From: Bacteroides intestinalis
GTDB taxonomy: Bacteria > Bacteroidota > Bacteroidia > Bacteroidales > Bacteroidaceae
DNA: 64,000 nt
Reading direction: 5' to 3'
Assembly (NCBI RefSeq): GCF_902364365.1
Contig: NZ_CABJDN010000005.1
Coordinates: 186,001-250,000 of the forward strand
Each line of letters begins with the position of its first letter. Within the stretch, counting starts at the first letter, position 1. This document shows, one piece after another, positions 18,025-27,375 of this stretch. A program made the position numbers and the translations under genes. A model generated the notes under the pieces. The model worked only from the letters and a program-made list of their open reading frames with translations, searched no databases and was not told the origin of the DNA.

Positions 18025-18459
18025 TTAAGGCTTTTTGGGAGTCAAAGCCTTACCCAGCCAGTGGTCTACGGCAAACTTTCCGGGACCGATAATATACATC
18101 AGTACATATACCACCAGATATATAAAAGCCAGTTCTTTGACCGCAAACGGATCGTTTCCGTGAATGACAAAAAATGCCATCCCCATTGTAAATATCATCG
18201 GCAGCATTGCCAGACGGTAAAGGAATCCAATGATAAATGCCATAGAACAAGCCAATTCACCGAATATGGCTAATCCTAAGGAAAGAGGACTACCCACACC
18301 CAGCGGGTCGGGAAATACAGCGGATAACTCCTGATAATTAGACCACTTTTCGATGCCGTGATTCATTAATAACAGACCAAATATAATTCTCACTATTAAC
18401 AATATAGCAGACGCTGCTGCTCCATCCGGTTTAGACGGGAATAAAAATTTGTAAAGCAT
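18025..18459 (-). CDS. DoxX-family membrane protein
   Basis: 144 residues with four predicted membrane segments. The conserved DoxX start IVRIIFGLLLMNHGIEKW and GELACSMAFIIGF are present. DoxX proteins are inner-membrane proteins linked to quinone or redox chemistry, with no firm reaction assigned here. It follows the NDH-2 gene on the same strand with a 48-bp gap, so it is probably cotranscribed with it and shares a quinone-related context. Confidence 0.85.
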   Translation of the reverse strand: MLYKFLFPSKPDGAAASAILLIVRIIFGLLLMNHGIEKWSNYQELSAVFPDPLGVGSPLSLGLAIFGELACSMAFIIGFLYRLAMLPMIFTMGMAFFVIHGNDPFAVKELAFIYLVVYVLMYIIGPGKFAVDHWLGKALTPKKP

Positions 18460-18507
18460 AGTCGTTCGTTTTAAACATTTATATTTAATATAACGAAAAA
18501 TAAGGCA

Positions 18508-19800
18508 TTATGGTTTATCTCTGCGCAAAGGTTTTATAATTACCCGCAAAGAAGGATCGTATGTAAAGTAACTCCACATCCAGTCTACGAAGATAAACAA
18601 ACGGTTCTTTACACCGACAATACTCATTAAGTGAATGAATAGCCATACTGCCCACGCGGGGAAACCACCGAAGCGAAGTTTTTTCAGTTCCACCACTGCG
18701 TGATTGCGTCCTATGGTAGCCATGGAGCCTTTGTTATGATAAACAAAAGGTTGCATTTCAAGTCCCCGTTCCTTTCTATCCAGATTCTGGATCAGATTAC
18801 GGGCTTGCTGAATGGCTGGTTGAACTACTTGTGGATGTCCCTTCGGGTATTCCTTGGAAATCATAAGTGCAGTATCACCGATGGCAAAAATATTGTTATA
18901 ACCCTGAACACAGTTGTAGAGATCAACAAGTAGGCGGTTACCGGGACCATAGGCTTCTTTTGCAAGTCCCTCTATGCTGTTGGCACGTACACCTGCAACC
19001 CAAAAGACGTTGGTTGTTTCCAAGGTACGGTTATCACTCAGTGTCATAATTCCGTTTTCATAATTTGTTACCTGTACGTTAGTCCTGATTTCTACATCAC
19101 GTTTTAGCAAGTAATTTGCCACTTCTTCCGAAGATTTTTCAGAGAAAGCGGAAAGCAGACGGGGGGCACCATCCACAAGGATAATGCGCATAAGGTTCAT
19201 ATCAAGATCGGGATAGTCTTGCGGAAGCACAAATTTCTTCATTTCTGCCAATGCACCGGAAAGTTCTATACCTGTAGCACCACCACCTACGATGACAAAT
19301 GTCATAAGGCGTTTTCTTTTCTCCAGATTGCTGGTATTCTGCGCTTTTTCAAAACTTTCCAGTATCTGGTTGCGGTTAAACAGGGCCTCGGAAGTATTCT
19401 TCAGGGCCATTGTCCGTTGAGACAGCCCATCGTTACCAAAATAATTGGTACGGCATCCGGTAGATACGACCAGATAGTCGTATGAAAGAGCCCCGATGGA
19501 AGTCTCCAGAACATTATCTTCGGGAATCACCCGTTGTGCCTCACAGATACGTATATGGAAATGTTTTCTCTTTTTAAATATCTTGCGGTAAGGAAAAGAA
19601 ATTGCACTCGGTTCAATACCGGCGGTTGCTACCTGATAGAGTAGGGGTTGGAAAATATGATGATTATTCTTGTCCAATAACACTATCTGGAATTTATCGC
19701 TTCTCAATTTTCGTGCCAACTTCAACCCACCAAAGCCGCCACCCACAATCACAAGTCGTTTTCGTCCCTCTTTATCGGGAATATCCATTTTTGTTTTCAT
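18508..19800 (-). CDS. Type II NADH dehydrogenase (NDH-2-like FAD oxidoreductase)
   Basis: 430 residues. The first Rossmann motif GGGFGGLKLARKL at about 18-30 binds FAD and the second (VIVGGGATGIELSGALAE, about 180) binds NAD(P)H. The family motif FQPLLYQVATAGIEPS and the C-terminal FIHLMSIVGVKNR membrane-associating region are present. NDH-2 enzymes pass electrons from NADH to the quinone pool without pumping protons. An upstream extension of 35 residues is open but lacks homologous features; ATG 19800 fits the Rossmann start. A short inverted repeat (19810-19834) lies just before it. Confidence 0.92.
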   Translation of the reverse strand: MKTKMDIPDKEGRKRLVIVGGGFGGLKLARKLRSDKFQIVLLDKNNHHIFQPLLYQVATAGIEPSAISFPYRKIFKKRKHFHIRICEAQRVIPEDNVLETSIGALSYDYLVVSTGCRTNYFGNDGLSQRTMALKNTSEALFNRNQILESFEKAQNTSNLEKRKRLMTFVIVGGGATGIELSGALAEMKKFVLPQDYPDLDMNLMRIILVDGAPRLLSAFSEKSSEEVANYLLKRDVEIRTNVQVTNYENGIMTLSDNRTLETTNVFWVAGVRANSIEGLAKEAYGPGNRLLVDLYNCVQGYNNIFAIGDTALMISKEYPKGHPQVVQPAIQQARNLIQNLDRKERGLEMQPFVYHNKGSMATIGRNHAVVELKKLRFGGFPAWAVWLFIHLMSIVGVKNRLFIFVDWMWSYFTYDPSLRVIIKPLRRDKP

Positions 19801-19809
19801 AATGAAGTT

Positions 19810-19834
19810 CGTTATTCGTTCTAAAAGAATAACG
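19810..19834. repeat. Inverted repeat in the NDH-2 leader
   Basis: CGTTATTC at 19810-19817 and GAATAACG at 19827-19834 form an 8-bp perfect inverted repeat with a 9-bp loop, starting 10 bp before the NDH-2 ATG. It could be an operator or an RNA hairpin covering the ribosome-binding region. No known regulator motif was recognised. Confidence 0.45.
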
Positions 19835-19946
19835 CTAAATAGGGAATAAAGTTCTGGATTTCTTATTTCTTCATCTTTTTTTCTTAAAGGAAGAAGTTTG
19901 AACAAAATACTTCAGATTATTGTTATTATATGATTAAAAATAAAAC

Positions 19947-19954
19947 TAAATTTG
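19947..19954 (+). promoter_or_regulatory. -7 promoter element of the barrel/phosphoethanolamine transferase operon
   Basis: TAAATTTG matches TAnnTTTG and lies 28 bp before the ATG at 19982. Confidence 0.5.
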
Positions 19955-19981
19955 CCGACGTAGTTTCCTACAGGTATAATC

Positions 19982-21169
19982 ATGGACGCTAAACTAACGA
20001 AATGGATATTGCCGGTGCTGTTATTACTAATAGCAACCGATATATGGGCACAAGGCCACACAGGAGCAGATGTTTCAGTTGCATCTTCTGTTTCTGTAAC
20101 TGACACCTTACCACAAAAGAAAAGTTTCTTCAAGAAATTCCTGGACTATTTTAATGATGCCAATAAAGAGAAGAAAAACAAGAAGTTTGACTTCAGCGTT
20201 ATCGGAGGGCCTCATTATTCCAGTGACACTAAGTTCGGTATCGGTCTGGTAGCGGCCGGATTATACCGTACAGACCTGAATGATACCATCCTTCCGCCAT
20301 CTAATGTATCTTTATACGGTGATGTATCTACGGTAGGTTTCTATTTGTTGGGTATACGTGGAAACCACCTCTTTCCACAAGACAAATACCGTCTGAACTA
20401 CAATCTTTATTTTTATTCATTCCCCAGTCTGTATTGGGGAAAAGGATATGAGAACGGTTCTAATGACGATAATGAAAGTGATTATGACCGCTTCCAGGCA
20501 CAAGTAAAAGTAGACTTCATGACTCGTGTAGCGCGGAACTTCTACATTGGTCCGATGGCAGTCTTTGATTATGTCTACGGCCACGATTTTGAAAAGCCCG
20601 AACTGTGGGAAGGAATGAAAGCCCGGACTACCAATACAAGCCTTGGATTTTCATTACTCTATGATTCACGGGATTTCCTCACGAATGCCTACAGCGGTTA
20701 CTACCTGAGAATAGACCAACGGTTCAGCCCCGCATTTCTGGGCAACAAATATGCATTCAGTAGCACAGAACTGACTACCAGCTATTATCATCCAGTATGG
20801 AAGGGGGGAGTATTGGCAGGACAATTCCATACGTTGCTGAATTACGGTAATCCGCCTTGGGGATTGATGGCAACATTGGGAAGTTCTTATTCTATGCGTG
20901 GTTATTACGAAGGGCGTTACCGGGATAAATGTGCCATGGATGCCCAGATAGAACTACGTCAGCATGTCTGGAAACGAAATGGTGTAGCTGTATGGGCAGG
21001 AGCGGGAACCGTGTTTCCCAAATTTTCCAGTTTCGAAGTTAAACATATTCTGCCTAATTATGGTTTTGGTTATCGGTGGGAGTTCAAAAAGAGAGTAAAC
21101 GTAAGGTTAGATTTAGGGTTTGGAAAAGGCCAGACCGGATTTATATTCAACATCAATGAAGCTTTTTAA
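19982..21169 (+). CDS. Omp85-type outer-membrane beta-barrel without POTRA domains
   Basis: 395 residues. Signal peptide (LPVLLLLIATDIWAQ, 1-24), a Lys-rich linker (40-65), then an Omp85/BamA-like barrel with FSVIGGPHYSSDTKFGIG and the GSSYSMRGYYEGRYRDK strand that carries the conserved RGY element. It lacks the POTRA part seen in the gene at 14952, resembling short surface-antigen or patatin-barrel-like members. Its final 14 bp overlap the phosphoethanolamine transferase gene, so the two are translationally coupled. Confidence 0.87.
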   Translation: MDAKLTKWILPVLLLLIATDIWAQGHTGADVSVASSVSVTDTLPQKKSFFKKFLDYFNDANKEKKNKKFDFSVIGGPHYSSDTKFGIGLVAAGLYRTDLNDTILPPSNVSLYGDVSTVGFYLLGIRGNHLFPQDKYRLNYNLYFYSFPSLYWGKGYENGSNDDNESDYDRFQAQVKVDFMTRVARNFYIGPMAVFDYVYGHDFEKPELWEGMKARTTNTSLGFSLLYDSRDFLTNAYSGYYLRIDQRFSPAFLGNKYAFSSTELTTSYYHPVWKGGVLAGQFHTLLNYGNPPWGLMATLGSSYSMRGYYEGRYRDKCAMDAQIELRQHVWKRNGVAVWAGAGTVFPKFSSFEVKHILPNYGFGYRWEFKKRVNVRLDLGFGKGQTGFIFNINEAF

Positions 21170-22862
21170 AAACATAAAGAAATGGTTGGAAAATCAGGAG
21201 CATTTGTTCTATCTGTTCCTGCTGATCCTGATAGTACCCAATATCATTCTCTGCTTTACAGAGCCGATGCCTGTGGTTGCGAAAGTGTGCAATATACTGT
21301 TGCCATTTGCTTTCTACTACCTGGTGATGACCCTGTCGAGGAACTGTGGAAAAATGTTCTGGATACTTTTCGTGTTCATCTTCTTTGGGGCTTTCCAGAT
21401 AGTGTTGCTTTATCTCTTCGGGCAGTCCATTATTGCTGTGGATATGTTCCTGAATCTGGTAACGACTAATTCGAGTGAAGCCATGGAGTTGCTGGATAAT
21501 CTTGTTCCGGCATTAGTGAGTGTGATTATCCTTTACATACCGGCATTGATTCTGGCTGCAATCTCCATTATAAAGAAACGGAAATTATCTCCGGAATTTA
21601 TCCGTCGTGAACGGAAAAAGGCATGGATTGCCTTGTTCATCGGTTTTATTTCACTGGGCGCCGCTTATGGATTGGATAAACGTTACGAGTTGAAATCGGA
21701 TTTATATCCGGCCAATGTGTGTTACAATGTAGCACTCGCATTCCAGCGCAATGCCCAAACAAGGACGTATCACCGCACATCAGAGAACTTCACTTTTAAC
21801 GCCCAGCCTTCCCATCCGGAAGACAGGCGGGAAATTTATATTATGGTAGTGGGTGAAACATCCCGTGCCCTAAACTGGAGCCTTTACGACTATGGCCGGA
21901 ATACGAATCCCGAACTCTCTAAAATAGAAGGAGTGGTATCTTTCTGCCATGTTCTGACGGAATCGAATACTACGCACAAGAGTGTACCGATGCTGCTGTC
22001 TTCTGTTTCTGCACAGAATTTCGATTCCATCTACTATCGAAAGAGCATCATTACTGCTTTCAAAGAAGCCGGTTTCCAAACAGCTTTCTTCTCAAACCAG
22101 CGGTATAACCATTCTTTCATCGATTTCTTCGGAATGGAAGCGGATACTTATGATTTTATCAAGGAAGATTCCCAGGATTCGCAATATAACCCTTCAGATG
22201 ACGACCTGTTAATGTTGGTAGAAAAAGAACTTGAGAAAGGAAATCGGAAACAGTTCATTGTATTGCATACCTATGGATCCCACTTCAATTACCGGGAACG
22301 TTATCCGAAAGCTGCTGCTTTCTTCTTGCCGGATTTCCCCGTAGATGCAGAAGTGAAATACAAAGATAACCTGATGAATGCCTACGACAATTCCGTCCGG
22401 TATACGGATAATTTCCTGGCACGTATCATCCATCTATTGAAGGAGCAGCAAGTAGATTCCGGTATGCTTTACACGTCCGACCATGGGGAAGATATCTTCG
22501 ACGACAGCCGACACCTGTTTCTTCATGCATCCCCCGTTCCGTCTTACTATCAGCTACACGTACCTTTCCTGCTGTGGACATCCGACAGTTATAGGGAAGA
22601 GTATCCCGGAATAGAGAAAGCTGCTTCGATGAACCGACAGAAAAATATATCTTCCAGTATTTCTTTCTTCCAGACCATGATGGAACTGGCCGGAATAGAA
22701 ACTCCGTATCGCAATGACAGTCTATCTGTCACCAGCCCTCTCTATACAGAAAAATCGAGAGTTTATCTGAACGATCATAATGAACCGCGTCCGCTGGATG
22801 ATATAGGGATGGGAAAGGAAGACTTTGAGATGCTGAAAAAAAGAGGTATAGACGCGCAATAA
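21156..22862 (+). CDS. Phosphoethanolamine transferase (EptA/sulfatase family)
   Basis: 568 residues. Five membrane segments in the first 180 residues precede a periplasmic alkaline-phosphatase-like domain. Metal-site motifs are VVGETSRALN, the nucleophile Thr region ESNTTHKSVP, and YTSDHGEDIFDD with the following HASP. These enzymes move phosphoethanolamine from phosphatidylethanolamine to lipid A or glycans, which lowers surface charge and is linked to cationic peptide resistance. ATG 21156 is favoured over the in-frame 21120 because the latter lies within the barrel gene and adds no family sequence. Confidence 0.9.
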   Translation: MKLFKNIKKWLENQEHLFYLFLLILIVPNIILCFTEPMPVVAKVCNILLPFAFYYLVMTLSRNCGKMFWILFVFIFFGAFQIVLLYLFGQSIIAVDMFLNLVTTNSSEAMELLDNLVPALVSVIILYIPALILAAISIIKKRKLSPEFIRRERKKAWIALFIGFISLGAAYGLDKRYELKSDLYPANVCYNVALAFQRNAQTRTYHRTSENFTFNAQPSHPEDRREIYIMVVGETSRALNWSLYDYGRNTNPELSKIEGVVSFCHVLTESNTTHKSVPMLLSSVSAQNFDSIYYRKSIITAFKEAGFQTAFFSNQRYNHSFIDFFGMEADTYDFIKEDSQDSQYNPSDDDLLMLVEKELEKGNRKQFIVLHTYGSHFNYRERYPKAAAFFLPDFPVDAEVKYKDNLMNAYDNSVRYTDNFLARIIHLLKEQQVDSGMLYTSDHGEDIFDDSRHLFLHASPVPSYYQLHVPFLLWTSDSYREEYPGIEKAASMNRQKNISSSISFFQTMMELAGIETPYRNDSLSVTSPLYTEKSRVYLNDHNEPRPLDDIGMGKEDFEMLKKRGIDAQ

Positions 22863-22868
22863 TACTAT

Positions 22869-24092
22869 TTACTTTTTCTTCCTGATCTCCTCTTTCTCCA
22901 GATTTCTCACAGAAGGAATACACATCATCAGAATTGCAGTCAGCACAATGGCAAAACCACAGTAGATAAATATGTTGCCTATTCCCAGAGAATCGGCAAC
23001 GAAGCTTGTGACAAACAAACCGATGATGGAAGGGAACAAACTAACGCTGTCGAAAAGCGAGAATACACGCCCCAGATAAATCGGCTTGAACTGCGTCTGC
23101 AACAAAGAGGTAAAAGGACCAGATAAAAACGGTACGATGAGTCCTTGTACCACCGTCAGTATAGCAAAAAATACATACCCATTGCCGGGTAACATACCAC
23201 ATACGGCCAATGCCAGACCAAGTATCGCATAAGAGAACGCTATCATCAGTATCTTCCTTATCTTAGGATTCCAGATTCCCAGTAAAGCCCCTCCGGCCAA
23301 CATACCCGCCCCGAAAAGTGTTTCTATCAAACTAATCTGATAAGCTGTTCCGGAAAAAGTATGCAGAGTCATCAGCGGCATCAGGGCGACTATCGGCAAC
23401 ACAAAGAAAGTAATCAAAATTTCTGTAACCATCACCCAACTAACCCCTCGGTTGCGCATAATCACATGGAAACCATCGCGCATATCGTTCAATACACTCT
23501 TAGCTGAGATATTTTCCTTCTTCGGATTCGGAATGTAAACAAACAGTAGGGAAGTGCAGGCAATGATTGCGCCTGCCACATCCAATAACATGACTACACT
23601 CATATCGAATGCCAGAAGCAGAACCGCTCCCAATGCAGGGCCGCCGATATTACAAATAGACTGGATAGCTTGGTTAATCCCCGCAATACGGGTCAGTTCC
23701 TTTTCCGGAGCCAACAATGGAATAGATGATTTCATGGCCGGTGAATGGAAAGAACCACCAATGGAACGAAGCGCCAGTAATATATAGATGTGCCACAATT
23801 CCACGATATCCAGGTAAAATAGCAAAGCGATAATACCAGAACAGAGTGCAACGAAACTATCTGCACCTATCATAGTCCATTTCCGGTTCCAGCGATCCAC
23901 ATATACGCCTGCAAATGCCCCTAACAAAGCTTGCGGCAATAAGGCGGCAATCATGGCAAAGGACAAAACTTCCGCAGAACCCGTTTTGAGACTAATCCAT
24001 AAGACGATAGAGAACTGAGCGATGGAACTACTTAATATAGAAAATAGTTGCCCGCTCCATATTATGATAAATTTTTTCTTCCAATTATTCAT
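22869..24092 (-). CDS. MFS transporter, macrolide-efflux-like
   Basis: 407 residues with about 12 membrane segments. The start FIIIWSGQLFSILSSSIAQFSIVLW and AGVYVDRWNRK loop 2-3 motif match the MFS group that includes Mef-type exporters. Substrate is unknown, and resistance should not be assumed. ATG 24092 is chosen because the upstream extension (to 24146) is not family-like. It is convergent with the phosphoethanolamine transferase, 6 bp apart. Confidence 0.87.
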   Translation of the reverse strand: MNNWKKKFIIIWSGQLFSILSSSIAQFSIVLWISLKTGSAEVLSFAMIAALLPQALLGAFAGVYVDRWNRKWTMIGADSFVALCSGIIALLFYLDIVELWHIYILLALRSIGGSFHSPAMKSSIPLLAPEKELTRIAGINQAIQSICNIGGPALGAVLLLAFDMSVVMLLDVAGAIIACTSLLFVYIPNPKKENISAKSVLNDMRDGFHVIMRNRGVSWVMVTEILITFFVLPIVALMPLMTLHTFSGTAYQISLIETLFGAGMLAGGALLGIWNPKIRKILMIAFSYAILGLALAVCGMLPGNGYVFFAILTVVQGLIVPFLSGPFTSLLQTQFKPIYLGRVFSLFDSVSLFPSIIGLFVTSFVADSLGIGNIFIYCGFAIVLTAILMMCIPSVRNLEKEEIRKKK

Positions 24093-24215
24093 GATGAGAG
24101 TGAAACTATATAATGAAAAACAGATAAATGCCTCCTGTTGTTGCATCTACATACGGGGAGATTTTCAATATTCTTAAGTCTAGTAATAATAGTAATATTC
24201 AGTAACGACAAAAAA

Positions 24216-24244
24216 GGTTCTGAAACTCAATTGTTTTCAGAACC
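24216..24244 (-). terminator. Rho-independent terminator of the tRNA-Lys gene
   Basis: GGTTCTGAAA and TTTCAGAACC form a perfect 10-bp stem with a 9-nt loop. On the minus strand the stem is followed by a T-run (CCTTTTTTG), 10 bp after the tRNA 3' end. Confidence 0.85.
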
Positions 24245-24253
24245 TTATCTTTG

Positions 24254-24326
24254 TACACCCTCAGGGACTCGAACCCTGGACCCATTGATTAAGAGTCAAT
24301 TGCTCTACCAGCTGAGCTAAGAGTGC
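24254..24326 (-). tRNA. tRNA-Lys (anticodon CTT)
   Basis: The minus strand folds as a 73-nt cloverleaf: acceptor GCACTCT pairing with AGGGTGT (with G-U pairs), D-arm TAGCTCAGCTGGTAGAGC, anticodon loop CTCTTAA with CTT, and T-arm CCAGGGTTCGAGTCCCTG. The discriminator base is A, and CCA is not encoded. It is flanked by a promoter element and a terminator, so it is a single-gene transcript. Confidence 0.95.
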
Positions 24327-24349
24327 ATCGTTTTTCTTGTTTGCGGGTG

Positions 24350-24357
24350 CAAAAGTA
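24350..24357 (-). promoter_or_regulatory. -7 promoter element of the tRNA-Lys gene
   Basis: CAAAAGTA on the plus strand reads TACTTTTG on the minus strand, 24 bp before the tRNA 5' end. Confidence 0.55.
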
Positions 24358-24418
24358 GTCCTTTTATTTTATTCATCCAAGCAAAATAAAATCTTTTTTT
24401 CGATGAAAGCGGCTTTTT

Positions 24419-25222
24419 TTAATCAAACTCGTACAGGTCGGAGGGAGTGCTACGCTTTAAAGCGCAGAGTTGCACATCTTTACCTACCAATATACCTTTA
24501 CTCTTTAATTTCCATTCCACCGTCTTGTAAGCAAGCTCCGGATGATTATTGTCTTTGCTCAAATGGCAAAGCCAGATATATTTCAAGTCTTCCGTGATAT
24601 TTTCCGCCAGGAACTCGGCAGTTGCAATATTGCTCATGTGTCCCGTACGGCTGGTAATTCGCTCCTTTAAATACTGCGGGTATGTACCCATACGTAGCAT
24701 TTCATCATCATAGTTAGCTTCCAGTATCAGATAATTCGCTTTACGGATAAACTTGGCAGCAGTAGGGGTGATTTCACCAAGGTCGGTAAGGAATGAAAAT
24801 ACTTTTCCGTCAATTTCAATGCAATAACCCACATTATCCGTACCGTCATGGGGAACTTCGAAAGACTCAATGTGAAAGTCTTCCAATACCATCGGTTCTT
24901 CTTTCTCCAGATAGCGGACGGAAGAGTGCAGCTTCTCCGTCATGCAATAACTTTTATTGATTCCCTCGTGGATGCGTGCAGTAGTGTAGACAGGGATATG
25001 CAGCTTCTCACCCAGTCCGCCCACCGCCTTAATATGGTCCGCATGGTCGTGTGTGACGAATACAGCACGTATCGTCTCCATGCCGACACCCACCTCTTTT
25101 AATGATTTCTTAATTGTACGTACCGCTATACCAGCGTCAATAAGTATTCCGTATTTTTCAGTGCCTATATAATAGCAGTTGCCACTACTTCCGCTCGCAA
25201 GGCTTATAAATTTTACTTTCAT
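24419..25222 (-). CDS. MBL-fold metallohydrolase (WalJ/YycJ-like)
   Basis: 267 residues of metallo-beta-lactamase fold. The metal site motif THDHADH is at about 57-63, preceded by SLASGSSGNCYYIG typical of the YycJ/WalJ group, with LTDLGEI and LEANYDDEML near the second metal. Family members are cytoplasmic, and some act as nucleases tied to DNA replication or repair. No pathway can be deduced from the neighbours. It has its own -7 element at 25274-25281. Confidence 0.9.
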   Translation of the reverse strand: MKVKFISLASGSSGNCYYIGTEKYGILIDAGIAVRTIKKSLKEVGVGMETIRAVFVTHDHADHIKAVGGLGEKLHIPVYTTARIHEGINKSYCMTEKLHSSVRYLEKEEPMVLEDFHIESFEVPHDGTDNVGYCIEIDGKVFSFLTDLGEITPTAAKFIRKANYLILEANYDDEMLRMGTYPQYLKERITSRTGHMSNIATAEFLAENITEDLKYIWLCHLSKDNNHPELAYKTVEWKLKSKGILVGKDVQLCALKRSTPSDLYEFD

Positions 25223-25273
25223 TATGTTCTCCTCAATTTAGAAAAAGCCGCCACTTTTATGGCAAAGTGACGG

Positions 25274-25281
25274 CAAATATA
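25274..25281 (-). promoter_or_regulatory. -7 promoter element of the MBL-fold gene
   Basis: CAAATATA on the plus strand reads TATATTTG on the minus strand, between the POT transporter stop and the ATG at 25222 (52 bp upstream). Confidence 0.5.
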
Positions 25282-25298
25282 CATAAAAAATGAGATAT

Positions 25299-26687
25299 TC
25301 AGACCTTGGCTTTCTTCTTTTTGTCGATGGATTCGGTGATTTTGGCAAATACCAACAGTGCCAGTGCAGATATCAGACCGATAGCGGCGAAATAGTACCA
25401 GATATAATGCGCATTGGTGCTGGCAGCCTCCCATGCTTCACGAGTCTCAAAGAGGACAGGATCGGGACAGTATTTTGTCAGCAATACTCCGGCGATACCA
25501 AAACCGAAAATGGAAGAAAGGAAGGAATGGAGATGGCTAAATCCAAGATACATACCTTCTTCACCCTTAGGCGCTTGCAGGGAAAAGTACTCCAGATAAC
25601 GCGGTGAAATGAAACATTCTGCCAGAGCTTGTATCACAATACCGGCTATCATCATTAATGTGATATTGCTCATTCCGCTTATTACGTCATTTCCAAGCAG
25701 GTTACCGCATGCCATCAGCAGAGCCGAGAATGGAATAAGGAACATACCGATATTCATGGAAGTAATAGCCGAACGTTTCGCCATCAAACGCGTCACGAAA
25801 CTAACGCAGCAAACCACAACAAACGGGTTTACATTGGCTATCCAACCCGGCTTGGCAGTTTCGCCCGCCATACGGATTACGTATTTAGGCATCGTAGCGT
25901 ATAACTGTTGCTGCACCATCCAGAATCCCGTTATAATCAGGATAAGGATCAGCAGACGCCAGTTCGTAATGATGCGCAGGAAGCCCTGGCCGATTTCACG
26001 CATACTTTTTCCTTCGCCTGCCGTATGGGTAGATTTATAGAGCAGAATAACGGAAAGCAATGCCAATATGGTCATCGTAGCAGAGAAATAGTTGATATAG
26101 ATATAAGCCTGATCTCCAATAATATTCCGCAACGGATCAATCACTGTCTTTCCGGTGAATGCACCAATATTCACCATCATATAAAAGATGGAATAACCGC
26201 GTGCGCGGTTTGCTTCCGTAGTTTCTTTTGCCACTGAAGCCGAAATAATGGATTTGATAAACGATCCGCCCACCATGATAACAAACAGCACAGGAACGAT
26301 CATCCAGCGGCTATCGCTATCCGGCAGTCCGGTGAAACGGGTTGCTTTGCCATATTCCACCAAACCGGCAGCTTCCAGCAGGGTAGGGAGAATTCCTAAA
26401 CCCAGATATCCGACAGACAGCAGCGAAAAAGCAACAATCATGGATTTCCGGAAACCTATCTTATCGGCATAAGCACCTGTGAAGATAGGCAAAAGATAAA
26501 GACCACCGGAAAATAAACCGGAAATCATACTCGCTTCAAGGTCGTTGAAGCCTAAAATAGAAGAAAGATAAATGGTGAGAACGATAAAAACGGCATAATA
26601 CGCCATACGTTCGAACAGTTCGACCGTGTTGCTTACCCAAAAGGCTTTAGTGAACCCTTTAGATACATTTTTGGGTGATTGAGTCAT
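25299..26687 (-). CDS. POT/PTR-family peptide transporter
   Basis: 462 residues with about 12 membrane segments. The proton-coupling ExxER motif is present near residue 24 (VELFERMAYYAV). The family sequence GGLYLLPIFTGAYADKIGFRKSM covers the 2-3 loop. POT proteins import di- and tripeptides with protons. Family membership is clear; substrate is inferred. A well-formed promoter precedes it: TATTTTTG at 26722-26729 with TTTG about 20 bp further upstream (26750-26753). Confidence 0.9.
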   Translation of the reverse strand: MTQSPKNVSKGFTKAFWVSNTVELFERMAYYAVFIVLTIYLSSILGFNDLEASMISGLFSGGLYLLPIFTGAYADKIGFRKSMIVAFSLLSVGYLGLGILPTLLEAAGLVEYGKATRFTGLPDSDSRWMIVPVLFVIMVGGSFIKSIISASVAKETTEANRARGYSIFYMMVNIGAFTGKTVIDPLRNIIGDQAYIYINYFSATMTILALLSVILLYKSTHTAGEGKSMREIGQGFLRIITNWRLLILILIITGFWMVQQQLYATMPKYVIRMAGETAKPGWIANVNPFVVVCCVSFVTRLMAKRSAITSMNIGMFLIPFSALLMACGNLLGNDVISGMSNITLMMIAGIVIQALAECFISPRYLEYFSLQAPKGEEGMYLGFSHLHSFLSSIFGFGIAGVLLTKYCPDPVLFETREAWEAASTNAHYIWYYFAAIGLISALALLVFAKITESIDKKKKAKV

Positions 26688-26721
26688 CCTAATATTATGT
26701 TGTTAGTGAAAAATTAAGCGC

Positions 26722-26753
26722 AAAAATACATTTTTATGAAATTATATGCAAAT
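26722..26753 (-). promoter_or_regulatory. Bacteroides-type promoter (-33 and -7) of the POT transporter gene
   Basis: On the minus strand, TTTG (26753-26750) is followed after 20 bp by TATTTTTG (26729-26722). The spacing matches that known for the Bacteroides primary sigma factor. Confidence 0.65.
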
Positions 26754-26791
26754 TTCTTTCATATTTGCCTATTGTAAAAGGGAGAAAACAC

Positions 26792-26821
26792 TTTGTTTAT
26801 TCAATAAGATTCGTATCTTTG
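26792..26821 (+). promoter_or_regulatory. Bacteroides-type promoter of the HAD-like gene
   Basis: TTTG at 26792-26795 and TATCTTTG at 26814-26821 are 18 bp apart, close to consensus. The start codon follows 25 bp later. Confidence 0.65.
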
Positions 26822-26846
26822 TTCTGTAATTTTTCAGCATAAAACT

Positions 26847-27260
26847 ATGACAATAGCAGTTGACTTCGACGGAACTATAGTAGAACATCGCTATCCCCGT
26901 ATCGGTAAAGAAATTCCTTTTGCAACAGACACTTTAAAACTGTTGCAGCAAGACCAGCACAAGCTTATTTTGTGGAGTGTGCGCGAAGGTGAACTTCTGG
27001 AAGAAGCCGTCGCCTGGTGCAAAGAAAGAGGAGTGGAATTCTATGCTGTCAATCGTGATTATCCCGAAGAAAAGCAGCAGGACTGTGGATTCTCCCGTAA
27101 ACTGAAAGTAGACCTATTCATTGATGACCGTAATCTGGGCGGATTGCCCGATTGGGGACTCATCTATCAGATGATTAAAGAACGTAAAACTTTCCGGGAT
27201 ATCTATACGCAAGGTAATATCTCCACGGACCAGGACAAAAAGAAGAAGTGTTGGTTTTAG
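26847..27260 (+). CDS. Small HAD-superfamily hydrolase
   Basis: 137 residues. Motif I DFDGTIVEH at about 6-14 has the nucleophile Asp and the acid/base Asp two residues later. Motif II is LWSVREG and motif IV FIDDRNLGG. It has almost no cap domain. Such small HAD proteins are phosphatases with broad or unknown substrates. The last residues (DQDKKKKCWF) are charged and not conserved-looking. It stands alone between divergent and convergent neighbours. Confidence 0.88.
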   Translation: MTIAVDFDGTIVEHRYPRIGKEIPFATDTLKLLQQDQHKLILWSVREGELLEEAVAWCKERGVEFYAVNRDYPEEKQQDCGFSRKLKVDLFIDDRNLGGLPDWGLIYQMIKERKTFRDIYTQGNISTDQDKKKKCWF

Positions 27261-27375
27261 TAGTAACCATAGAAACAATGATGTAGCCATTAACCCTGCC
27301 AGGGATATAAGAAGAAACGATGTCATTTTGCCGTAGATAGAAGTCGAAGGAGTGATGCGATAGTTTTAGAGTGCT

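Noticed and set aside
22869..24092. Calling the MFS transporter a macrolide resistance gene
   Set aside because: Similarity to Mef-type exporters is only at the family level, and no paired resistance gene or mobile element is present.
24138..24320. Small ORF over the tRNA-Lys gene
   Set aside because: It runs antisense through the tRNA and its terminator.
27114..27326. A 70-residue minus-strand frame opposite the HAD gene
   Set aside because: It lies mainly antisense to the well-supported HAD coding sequence and has no family or promoter support.
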